A DNA stretch of 9,867 bases from positions 15,119 through 24,985 of the forward strand of contig PKZI01000167.1 of NCBI GenBank assembly GCA_003133005.1. The letters are read 5' to 3'. Source of the stretch: Acidimicrobiaceae bacterium (GTDB taxonomy: Bacteria > Actinomycetota > Acidimicrobiia > Acidimicrobiales > RAAP-2). The position numbers and the translations under genes were made by a program. Below the pieces are notes generated by a model. That model did no database searches, was not told the origin of the DNA, and saw nothing but the letters and a program-made list of their open reading frames with translations. This document shows, piece by piece, positions 1-5,451 of the stretch (positions within the stretch are counted from its first letter, which is position 1; every line of letters begins with the position of its first letter).

Positions 1-266
1 TCGGCGCGGCGCGACTCGGCCATTTCAGCGAGCCGGTAGATCACCTGACCACGGTTATAGGCCGTGGAGCTCCACCACTTCGCTTGGACGCCACGCGCGG
101 CAAGTACCGCGTCGCGGATATCCTTGCGCGAACCTTGAGCCACGTTGGCGAGAAACGCGCCGTCGCTGGCAACGACCTTGTAACTTCGCCCCGACTCAGA
201 GCGCGGAAACGCACCATTGATGAGCAACTTGTAGGTCTTACGAACATCCAGACGCTGATCAGACAT
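1..266 (-). CDS. Aldehyde dehydrogenase, N-terminal part (cut by window edge)
   Basis: This is the first 88 codons of a second aldehyde dehydrogenase; the gene continues past the left edge. I translated it by hand from the ATG at 266-264. The start reads MSDQRLDVRKTYKLLINGAF, and later segments include ANVAQGSRKDIRDAV (about residues 40-54) and a WWSSTAYNRGQVIYRLAE stretch, which are typical of the N-terminal cofactor domain of NAD(P)-dependent aldehyde dehydrogenases. The catalytic Cys and Glu lie outside the window, so activity cannot be judged. An AGAGG site sits 9 nt before the ATG, and the gene overlaps the end of the preceding dehydrogenase by 8 bp, so the two are probably co-translated. 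With deoC at the head of the operon, a role in oxidising acetaldehyde or a related aldehyde from deoxyribose breakdown is inferred. The family call is firm; the substrate is not. Confidence 0.88.
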   Translation of the reverse strand, partial: MSDQRLDVRKTYKLLINGAFPRSESGRSYKVVASDGAFLANVAQGSRKDIRDAVLAARGVQAKWWSSTAYNRGQVIYRLAEMAESRRA

Positions 267-1758
267 TGAGGTACGCCTCTAATCCGTGACGCCCGCCTTC
301 ACGACCGAATCCAGATTCGCGTACCCCACCGAAAGGACTCGAGGGATCGAATCGGTTGTACGTGTTCGCCCAAATGACCCCTGCACGAAGGCGCTGCGCA
401 ACCCAAAGTGCCCGACTGCCCTTCTCACTCCACACGCCGCACGCCAAACCGTAGTTGGTGTTGTTGGCCTTGACGACCGCCTCCTCGGGCGTGCGAAAGG
501 TCAACACTGAGAGCACCGGACCGAAGATCTCATCACGCGCGATCCGGTGAGACTGGGCGACGTTGGCAAAGACGGTGGGCGCGAACCAGTATCCCTTATC
601 GGGCAACGTACAACTACTGGTGTAGCGAGTCGCTCCTTCGCTCTCGCCGTAGGACGTCAATTCTTCTATGCGCGCAAGTTGCGCCGCTGAATTGATGGCG
701 CCCACGTCGGTGTTCTTGTCCATGGGATCACCCACGCGCAATTGTTCCATCCGTCGAACAAGGCGACGGAGCACTTCGTCGGCCACGGTCTCTTGGACAA
801 GAAGACGTGAACCCGCACAACACACGTGGCCCTGATTAAAGAAGATGCCGTCGATGATGCCTTCAATCATCTCGTCGATGGGGGCGTCGTCGAAGACGAT
901 ATTCGCACCCTTTCCACCCAACTCGAGGGTGAGTCGTTTGTGACTTGACGCGACGCGTTGCTGAATGCCTCGACCAACCTCAGTCGAACCAGTGAAGGCG
1001 ATTTTGTCCACGCCCGGGTGATCAACCAGATCGGACCCCGTCGCGCCGTCACCGGTCACGATATTGGCGACGCCTGGCGGAAGCTCCGCCTGTTGGAGAA
1101 TCTCGGCGAGGACCAACGCACTGAGCGACGTGGTCTCGGCGGGTTTCAAGACGCACGTGTTTCCTGCCGCGAGGGCGGGCGCAAGTTTCCACGCCGCCAT
1201 GAGTAGGGGAAAGTTCCAAGGAATTATTTGGCCCGCCACGCCAATGGGCTGGGGTTCGGGACCAAAGCCCGCATGGCCGAGCTTGTCCGCCCATCCGGCG
1301 TAATAAAAGAAGTGCGCTGCGGCGAGAGGAATGTCGATGTCACGCGACTCGCGGATGGGTTTGCCATTGTCGAGCGTTTCAATCACGGCCAGTTCGCGGG
1401 CCCGTTCCTGGATCAACCGAGCGATGCGAAATAAGTACTTCGCACGTTCAGCACCACTCGTCTTGGACCACACGTTCTCGTACGCGCGCCGCGCGACTCG
1501 CACCGCATGATCGACGTCGTTACTACTCGCGCGCGCGACGGTCGCCAATACTTCTTCGTTGGCGGGATTAAGGGTGACGAACTGTTCGTGGGCGGAGGGC
1601 TCGGTGAAGACTCCATCGATGAACAGACCGTACGAGGGTCGAACGTGCGCCACGGCGACCGATTCGGGCGCGGGATCGTATTCGAGAGACCCAAGCTGCG
1701 ACAAACTGCGGCCATCGCCGTTGAGATCAGTCACCACTGAACTCGTCTGCTCGCACAT
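259..1758 (-). CDS. NAD(P)-dependent aldehyde dehydrogenase of the deoC operon
   Basis: A full-length (499 aa) aldehyde dehydrogenase that should oxidise an aldehyde to the acid in the cytoplasm. Visible motifs are PWNFP at 180-184 (the Asn182 oxyanion residue), the FTGSTEVG dinucleotide-binding loop at 255-262, general base Glu279 in LELGGK, the catalytic cysteine in GHVCCAGSR (Cys313 by alignment to human ALDH2 Cys302) and EIFGPV at 410-415. Glu279 separates it from CoA-acylating relatives, which lack this residue, so it should release free acid. The ATG at 1758 is chosen because GAGGA lies 5 nt before it; this makes a 32-bp overlap with deoC. A GTG at 1734 would shorten the overlap to 8 bp but lacks that site. 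Behind deoC, the likely substrate is acetaldehyde from the aldolase; this is inference from context. The first 40 or so residues look poorly conserved and may be a flexible leader. Confidence 0.93.
   Translation of the reverse strand: MCEQTSSVVTDLNGDGRSLSQLGSLEYDPAPESVAVAHVRPSYGLFIDGVFTEPSAHEQFVTLNPANEEVLATVARASSNDVDHAVRVARRAYENVWSKTSGAERAKYLFRIARLIQERARELAVIETLDNGKPIRESRDIDIPLAAAHFFYYAGWADKLGHAGFGPEPQPIGVAGQIIPWNFPLLMAAWKLAPALAAGNTCVLKPAETTSLSALVLAEILQQAELPPGVANIVTGDGATGSDLVDHPGVDKIAFTGSTEVGRGIQQRVASSHKRLTLELGGKGANIVFDDAPIDEMIEGIIDGIFFNQGHVCCAGSRLLVQETVADEVLRRLVRRMEQLRVGDPMDKNTDVGAINSAAQLARIEELTSYGESEGATRYTSSCTLPDKGYWFAPTVFANVAQSHRIARDEIFGPVLSVLTFRTPEEAVVKANNTNYGLACGVWSEKGSRALWVAQRLRAGVIWANTYNRFDPSSPFGGVRESGFGREGGRHGLEAYLNV
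268..279 (-). promoter_or_regulatory. Ribosome binding site of second aldehyde dehydrogenase inside a small inverted repeat
   Basis: On the minus strand the site reads AGAGGCGTACCTCA and then ATG. GAGG, the ribosome binding site, can pair with CCTC across a CGTA loop, giving a 4-bp stem directly before the start. The repeat lies in the last codons of the upstream dehydrogenase, so ribosomes finishing that gene would open it. The pairing is visible; coupling is inferred, and a 4-bp stem is weak. Confidence 0.4.
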
Positions 1759-2719
1759 AGGATCCTCGGCGCTGTTTCAGTCGCTGCATCAAGAGATCGT
1801 TCAGTAGTGACGACGCGCCAAAGCGAAACCGTTCGGGCGTCAGCCACGCTGAACCGGCGGTCTCATTCACGAGAACGAGGTAACGCAGCGCGTCCTTGGT
1901 GGTTCGCACACCTCCAGCGACCTTTACGCCAACGAGTTGACCCGTCGCTTCGGCGAAATCACGCGCCGCTTCGAGCATGACGAGCGCCGCCTGCGGTGTG
2001 GCGTTCACGCTCACCTTGCCGGTTGAAGTCTTTATGAAGTCCGCGCCCGCAAGCATCGCGAGCCAACTCGCGCGACGAATGTTGTCGTAGGTTACGAGCT
2101 CGCCCGTTTCGAGGATTACCTTCAAATGGGCGGCACCGCATGTCTCTTTCACCGCGACGATCTCTTCGAAGACGTGACCGAGGCGACCCGAGAGGAACGC
2201 ACCCCGGTCGATGACCATATCGATCTCGTGCGCGCCAGCGTCCACGGCGTCCGCGACATCGAGGAGCTTGACCGCCATCGACGCGCGACCCGACGGAAAC
2301 GCGGTCGCGACCGACGCAACGGCGACCGACGAATCACCCAGCACGGTACGCGCGTGCGCCACAAGGTCTGGATAGACACAAACCGCCGCCACCGACGGTA
2401 CGGTGAGATCGCGCGGGTCGGGTCGAAGTGCCTTTGCACATAACGAACGCACTCGCTCGGGCGTGTCCGCCCCCTCGAGCGTCGTGAGATCAACCATGGA
2501 GATCGCCAGGTCTATGGCCGTAAGTTTGGTCGACTTCTTCAGTGAACGCGTCGCGAGCTTCGCGCAGCGCGCTTCGAGTCCCACCGCGTCGACACCTGAA
2601 AGCCCCGAGAGTCGTGCCCTGAGTTCCGTCTCGGAAGTGATACTCGGAACGGCACTCGCGACGCCGAAACTCACGCCGCGGTCCTCGCTCGTGACGAGTC
2701 GGAGAGGTGCGGTACTCAC
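1727..2719 (-). CDS. deoC: Deoxyribose-phosphate aldolase (DERA)
   Basis: Class I aldolase that cleaves 2-deoxy-D-ribose-5-phosphate to acetaldehyde and glyceraldehyde-3-phosphate in deoxynucleoside breakdown. The Schiff-base lysine is Lys230 in FIKTSTGK, and the second active-site lysine is Lys266 in GVKVAGGVRTTKDA, where the usual VKPAGG has Val for Pro. HEIDMVIDRGAF (about 164-175), VASVATAFPSGR and LKVILETGEL are also family signatures. At 330 aa it is the long form found in actinobacteria and animals rather than the roughly 260-aa E. coli form. The extra N-terminal 60-70 residues end in a conserved-looking ISMVDLTTLEGADTPERV stretch. The GTG at 2719 is favoured because a TAGCGT box lies 7 nt upstream and no ribosome binding site is seen, suggesting a leaderless message. 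It heads an operon with two aldehyde dehydrogenases. No phosphopentomutase or nucleoside phosphorylase gene is in the window. Confidence 0.95.
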   Translation of the reverse strand: MSTAPLRLVTSEDRGVSFGVASAVPSITSETELRARLSGLSGVDAVGLEARCAKLATRSLKKSTKLTAIDLAISMVDLTTLEGADTPERVRSLCAKALRPDPRDLTVPSVAAVCVYPDLVAHARTVLGDSSVAVASVATAFPSGRASMAVKLLDVADAVDAGAHEIDMVIDRGAFLSGRLGHVFEEIVAVKETCGAAHLKVILETGELVTYDNIRRASWLAMLAGADFIKTSTGKVSVNATPQAALVMLEAARDFAEATGQLVGVKVAGGVRTTKDALRYLVLVNETAGSAWLTPERFRFGASSLLNDLLMQRLKQRRGSYVRADEFSGD

Positions 2720-2726
2720 GCTCGCA

Positions 2727-2732
2727 ACGCTA
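2727..2732 (-). promoter_or_regulatory. Candidate leaderless -10 box of deoC
   Basis: On the minus strand TAGCGT is followed by 7 nt (TGCGAGC) and then the GTG start of deoC. The gap from the rfbC stop to this start is 50 bp and contains no purine-rich ribosome binding site. The TANNNT pattern at this distance is what leaderless actinobacterial genes show. No convincing -35 is visible, and GC-rich DNA gives such matches by chance. Confidence 0.45.
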
Positions 2733-2769
2733 GCAACGAATACAAACTCGGGCCCCTAGTCACCAGGGA

Positions 2770-3330
2770 TCAAAAGTTGGGGAGTTCCTTCGCGTCGCGG
2801 CGTTCGACGAGCGAGGGCGCGCCAGCGTCCTTCGCACTCAGTATTGGCTCGCCGCGAAGCGGCCAAGGGACCGCAATATCGGGGTCGAATGGATTGATCT
2901 CAAATTCCATGGAGGCGTTGAATGGGGAGGAGATCAGGTACGCGAGAGCCGCTTGATCACTCGTGGCGCAGTAACCGTGCGCCACGTCGCGCGGAACGAG
3001 CACCGAGCGCCCTTCGTTCGCCGACAAGTGCACTACCTCGACCTTCCCGTACGTCGGTGAACCAACTCGAATGTCGACGATGACGTCGTCAAGCTCGCCG
3101 AGCACGCAGGTCACGACTTTCGACTGACCTTCTGGGGCGACCGAATAGTGCAGACCGCGCACCACATCACGCCCCGACAGCGAAAGATTTGCCTGCTGGG
3201 CTTCGAACGCCACGCCGGCGGCTTCGAAGTCGCCCGATTTGAACCACTCACGAAAGAATCCCCGATCGTCACCGTGTACCGGAGAGTCGAGTACAAAGAG
3301 ACCGGGAATCGAAAGTTCCGTCAGTTTCAC
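2770..3330 (-). CDS. rfbC: dTDP-4-dehydrorhamnose 3,5-epimerase family protein
   Basis: Cupin-fold epimerase of the dTDP-L-rhamnose pathway, converting dTDP-4-keto-6-deoxyglucose to dTDP-4-keto-L-rhamnose in the cytoplasm. With the GTG at 3330 the protein has 186 residues, the normal length, and begins [20 protein letters not shown], matching the family's usual N terminus. Visible markers are GDDRGFFREWF, the catalytic histidine in RGLHY (His61), AHGY (His118), Tyr131 in the position of the catalytic tyrosine, and DPDIAVPWP near the end with the paired Asp149/Asp151. The start is set by a GTGA overlap with the rfbB stop. A GTG at 3381 would add 17 residues that do not fit the family and a 55-bp overlap. 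No clear ribosome binding site is present, which fits coupling to rfbB. Related epimerases act on other dTDP-sugars, so the exact product is slightly open. Confidence 0.92.
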   Translation of the reverse strand: MKLTELSIPGLFVLDSPVHGDDRGFFREWFKSGDFEAAGVAFEAQQANLSLSGRDVVRGLHYSVAPEGQSKVVTCVLGELDDVIVDIRVGSPTYGKVEVVHLSANEGRSVLVPRDVAHGYCATSDQAALAYLISSPFNASMEFEINPFDPDIAVPWPLRGEPILSAKDAGAPSLVERRDAKELPNF

Positions 3331-4304
3331 GAGACGGGGTGCTTGAGAGGTCGCCACCACGCTTCGTTCTCGTGATACCACTGGACCGTCTCTTTGAGCC
3401 CCTGCTCGAAGGGGACCTGTGGGTGGTAACCGAGCTCAGTGCGGATCTTGGTGCAGTCCACTGAATAGCGACGGTCGTGGCCCAAGCGGTCTTGGACCGA
3501 TTCAACCATTGATTCATCACTCGCACAAAGTTCAAGAAGTTGCTGCACGAGAAGTCGGTTCGTGAGTTCCGTGCCCCCACCGATGTTGTAGATATCACCG
3601 AGACGTCCGCTTTCGAGCACGAGCAGTATCCCGCGACAGTGGTCGTCCACGTGCAACCAGTCACGGACATTGAGGCCATCGCCGTAGAGCGGAACTTTGA
3701 ACCCATCGCTGAGGTTGGTCACGAAGAGCGGGATCAACTTCTCGGGGAACTGTCGCGGTCCGTAGTTGTTCGAACAACGTGTCACCATGACGCCCAGTCC
3801 GTACGTACGGTGATACGCGAGCGCCGCCAAGTCTGAACCGGCCTTGCTCGACGAGTACGGAGAATTTGGTTCAAGGATATGGTCCTCACGCCACGAACCC
3901 TCCGCGATCGTGCCGTACACCTCATCGGTTGAGACGTGTACGAAGCGGTCGACGCCACCACGACGAGCGCTCTCGAGAAGTTGCTGTGTGCCGAGGACGT
4001 TCGTCTCATAGAACGGCTTGGCACTGGTTATCGATCGATCGACGTGACTCTCGGCGGCGAAGTGCACGACAGCGTGTGCGCCTCGCAAGAGATCGTCGGT
4101 CAGTTCACCGTCAAGAATATTTCCTTCAACGAATGACACGCGCGAGTCGCGAAGAACCGTGTCAAGATTTTCGAGTCGCCCGGAATACGTCAGAGCGTCG
4201 AGAATGACGATGTCGTCATAGTCCAAACGTTCTGCTTGTTCGAGGAACAGCTCGGCAAATCGCGAACCAATGAATCCTGCGGCCCCCGTTATCACTACGC
4301 GCAT
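3327..4304 (-). CDS. rfbB: dTDP-glucose 4,6-dehydratase
   Basis: Short-chain dehydrogenase-type enzyme (325 aa) that turns dTDP-glucose into dTDP-4-keto-6-deoxyglucose using bound NAD. The start [16 protein letters not shown] gives the GxxGxxG nucleotide-binding loop at 7-13. [11 protein letters not shown] (about 81-91) and VSTDEVYG (124-131, with the Asp127/Glu128 pair used in the elimination step) follow. Then come the Tyr150-x3-Lys154 pair in YSSSK and [14 protein letters not shown] with [12 protein letters not shown], all characteristic of RfbB rather than of UDP-galactose epimerases. The ATG at 4304 is supported by GAGGT 7 nt upstream. The reading frame stays open to 4541, but the added 79 residues would run across rfbA and show no family similarity. 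rfbC follows with a 4-bp overlap, and rfbA diverges upstream. It supplies an activated sugar for cell-surface polysaccharide. Confidence 0.96.
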   Translation of the reverse strand: MRVVITGAAGFIGSRFAELFLEQAERLDYDDIVILDALTYSGRLENLDTVLRDSRVSFVEGNILDGELTDDLLRGAHAVVHFAAESHVDRSITSAKPFYETNVLGTQQLLESARRGGVDRFVHVSTDEVYGTIAEGSWREDHILEPNSPYSSSKAGSDLAALAYHRTYGLGVMVTRCSNNYGPRQFPEKLIPLFVTNLSDGFKVPLYGDGLNVRDWLHVDDHCRGILLVLESGRLGDIYNIGGGTELTNRLLVQQLLELCASDESMVESVQDRLGHDRRYSVDCTKIRTELGYHPQVPFEQGLKETVQWYHENEAWWRPLKHPVS

Positions 4305-4306
4305 AG

Positions 4307-4322
4307 AAGTACCTCGGCCTTT
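4307..4322 (-). repeat. Copy of the CCGAGGT motif before rfbB
   Basis: Read on the minus strand the site is AAAGGCCGAGGTACTT. It matches the element at 5222-5237 (AAAGACCGAGGTCTTT) at 13 of 16 positions. It overlaps the rfbB ribosome binding site, so part of the match is explained by GAGGT. It is the weakest case for a shared operator. Confidence 0.25.
4311..4315 (-). promoter_or_regulatory. Ribosome binding site of rfbB
   Basis: GAGGT on the minus strand lies 7 nt before the ATG at 4304 and decides that start against the much longer open frame. It sits inside a 16-bp stretch (4307-4322) resembling the palindrome upstream of the amidase pair. Confidence 0.7.
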
Positions 4323-4343
4323 AGTCGTGAGCAACCGGACTTC

Positions 4344-4350
4344 TATACTA
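4344..4350. promoter_or_regulatory. Shared -10 element for divergent rfbA and rfbB
   Basis: TATACT (4344-4349, plus) lies 6 nt before the rfbA GTG, a very good leaderless arrangement matching TATAAT at 5 of 6 positions. The same bases read on the minus strand over 4350-4345 give TAGTAT, 4 of 6, which would start an rfbB message with a leader of about 33 nt carrying its GAGGT site. Neither direction has a strong -35. The rfbA assignment is fairly secure; dual use is inferred. Confidence 0.6.
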
Positions 4351-4355
4351 ATGGA

Positions 4356-5138
4356 GTGAAGGGAATCATTCTGGCCGGAGGAAGCGGCACGCGTCTTTAT
4401 CCCATTACGCGCGCTGTTTCGAAGCAGTTGTTGCCGATTTACGACAAGCCAATGATTTATTACCCCCTCAGCACATTGATGCTGACGGGTCTTCGTGAAA
4501 TTCTTCTGATTACAACCCCGCACGATCAAGATGCGTTTCAACGTTTACTCGGTGACGGTTCGCAACTAGGTCTTTCCATTTCCTACGTCGTCCAAGAGAG
4601 TCCGAATGGTCTCGCCCAAGCATTACTTCTGGGCGAGGAGTTTCTCGATGGCGACAAGTGCGCGCTCATACTCGGTGACAATCTCTTCTACGGCCCGGGA
4701 CTCGGCACCCACCTCCAACAGAACACGAAGGTCGAAGGTGCGTTGATCTTCGCGTACCAGGTGAGTGACCCCAGCGCGTATGGCGTGGTCGAGTTCGGCC
4801 TTGACGGAAAAGTGATCTCCATCGAAGAAAAACCAGCGAAACCGAAGAGCACCTACGCGGTGCCGGGCATCTACTTCTACGACGAAAAGGCTTCGAAATT
4901 AGCGCGCGAACTGACGCCGAGCGCTCGAGGTGAACTCGAGATCACCGCACTCAACAATCTGTACCTGGAGCGCGGCGAGCTGCGGGCAGAAATACTGTCG
5001 CGCGCCACCACCTGGCTCGACACCGGCACGCACGAATCGCTCTACGAAGCCGGCGGTCTGATTCGAACTCTGCAGAGCCGCACCGGACTTCGCATAGGTG
5101 ACGTCGAACAAATCAGCAGTGACCAGGGTTGGACGTAG
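4356..5138 (+). CDS. rfbA: Glucose-1-phosphate thymidylyltransferase, C-terminally short
   Basis: Makes dTDP-glucose from dTTP and glucose-1-phosphate, the first step toward dTDP-rhamnose. From the GTG at 4356 the protein starts [16 protein letters not shown], giving the nucleotide-binding GGSGTRL at 8-14. [16 protein letters not shown] follows, then LGDNLFYG with metal-binding Asp108, IEEKP at 156-160 and WLDTGTHES with Asp222. These are specific to the bacterial RfbA family. The frame is open back to 4236, but those 40 residues do not fit, and TATACT sits 6 nt before the GTG, so a leaderless message is likely. At 260 aa it is about 30 residues shorter than the usual near-290-aa enzymes: it ends just after the [10 protein letters not shown] segment and lacks the last helices. 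None of the three frames after the stop encodes a recognisable remnant. Codons in the first third look richer in A/T than in neighbouring genes. Confidence 0.95.
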   Translation: MKGIILAGGSGTRLYPITRAVSKQLLPIYDKPMIYYPLSTLMLTGLREILLITTPHDQDAFQRLLGDGSQLGLSISYVVQESPNGLAQALLLGEEFLDGDKCALILGDNLFYGPGLGTHLQQNTKVEGALIFAYQVSDPSAYGVVEFGLDGKVISIEEKPAKPKSTYAVPGIYFYDEKASKLARELTPSARGELEITALNNLYLERGELRAEILSRATTWLDTGTHESLYEAGGLIRTLQSRTGLRIGDVEQISSDQGWT

Positions 5139-5186
5139 TCGCCACCGAAGTGCGCTTTGGGTGAACCACGTCGACCAAGACTCGTT

Positions 5187-5202
5187 GCCACGTGGGTGTG
5201 GC
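5187..5202. repeat. Inverted repeat after rfbA
   Basis: GCCAC and GTGGC are separated by 6 nt (GTGGGT), and CCACGTGG within it is itself an 8-bp palindrome. It lies 49 bp after the rfbA stop. No run of T follows, so I do not call it a terminator. It could be a weak RNA hairpin or a protein site. Confidence 0.3.
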
Positions 5203-5221
5203 TAGCATTGATTGGAAGCAA

Positions 5222-5237
5222 AAAGACCGAGGTCTTT
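5222..5237. promoter_or_regulatory. Palindrome upstream of the amidase pair, candidate operator
   Basis: AAAGACC-GA-GGTCTTT is a perfect 7-bp inverted repeat around a 2-bp centre, 22 bp before the small-protein ATG in the 121-bp gap after rfbA. Its core GACCGAGGTC recurs exactly at 8119-8128 between the isomerase gene and pepP. A possible -10 (TAGCAT, 5203-5208) would put the palindrome just after the transcription start, a common place for a repressor site. A terminator is less likely, since only TTT follows the stem. The symmetry is visible; the role is inferred. Confidence 0.45.
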
Positions 5238-5259
5238 CGCCAAGCTAGGAACGTATCCA

Positions 5260-5451
5260 ATGAGCATTTTTGAGGACTGGGCTCGCGCCACGTTTCGTCA
5301 GGCAAATCTCGAGGTGGACGAGGAAGACCTCGTGCTCGTCGAGTTGGTCTACAAGGGTGCCCTGAGCCAACTCGAACTGCTGGACCACATCGATCTCGAG
5401 AAGTTTCCCGCTAAAGGTATCGACCTGCGTCACGCACCTAAGGCAACATGA
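5260..5451 (+). CDS. GatC/AtzG-like small subunit of an amidase
   Basis: A 63-residue protein starting MSIFEDWARATFRQANLEVD. A short helix-like segment (about 4-16) leads to an acidic turn (DEED, 20-23), then a hydrophobic helix-like stretch (24-42), a LDHIDLEKFPAKGID segment and a Pro-containing tail. This layout and length resemble GatC of the GatCAB amidotransferase and AtzG, the small partner of the amidase AtzE. Both wrap around the larger amidase subunit and have no active site of their own. The ATG at 5260 has AGGA 9 nt upstream; a TTG at 5212 would add 16 unlikely residues. Its stop overlaps the amidase start by ATGA, so one message and roughly equal synthesis are expected. Similarity is judged by eye only: the gene order supports the call more than sequence identity does. 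If it is not such a subunit, it is a hypothetical protein. Confidence 0.62.
   Translation: MSIFEDWARATFRQANLEVDEEDLVLVELVYKGALSQLELLDHIDLEKFPAKGIDLRHAPKAT

Noticed and set aside
2750..2769. Terminator between rfbC and deoC
   Set aside because: CCCT/AGGG around 7 nt is a 4-bp stem with scattered T's afterwards; too weak to call.
3269..3706. 145-aa minus-strand frame across the rfbB/rfbC junction
   Set aside because: Same strand but a different frame from two clearly conserved enzymes; composition typical of a shadow.
4236..4355. 40-residue upstream extension of RfbA
   Set aside because: It overlaps the start of rfbB, and the GTG at 4356 gives the standard N terminus with TATACT 6 nt upstream.
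4305..4541. 79-residue upstream extension of RfbB
   Set aside because: It would run through rfbA on the other strand and shows no family similarity; the ATG at 4304 has a good ribosome binding site and gives the standard nucleotide-binding N terminus.
5185..5202. Terminator after rfbA formed by the GCCAC/GTGGC repeat
   Set aside because: Only a 5-bp stem and no following T-run, so a rho-independent terminator is not supported.
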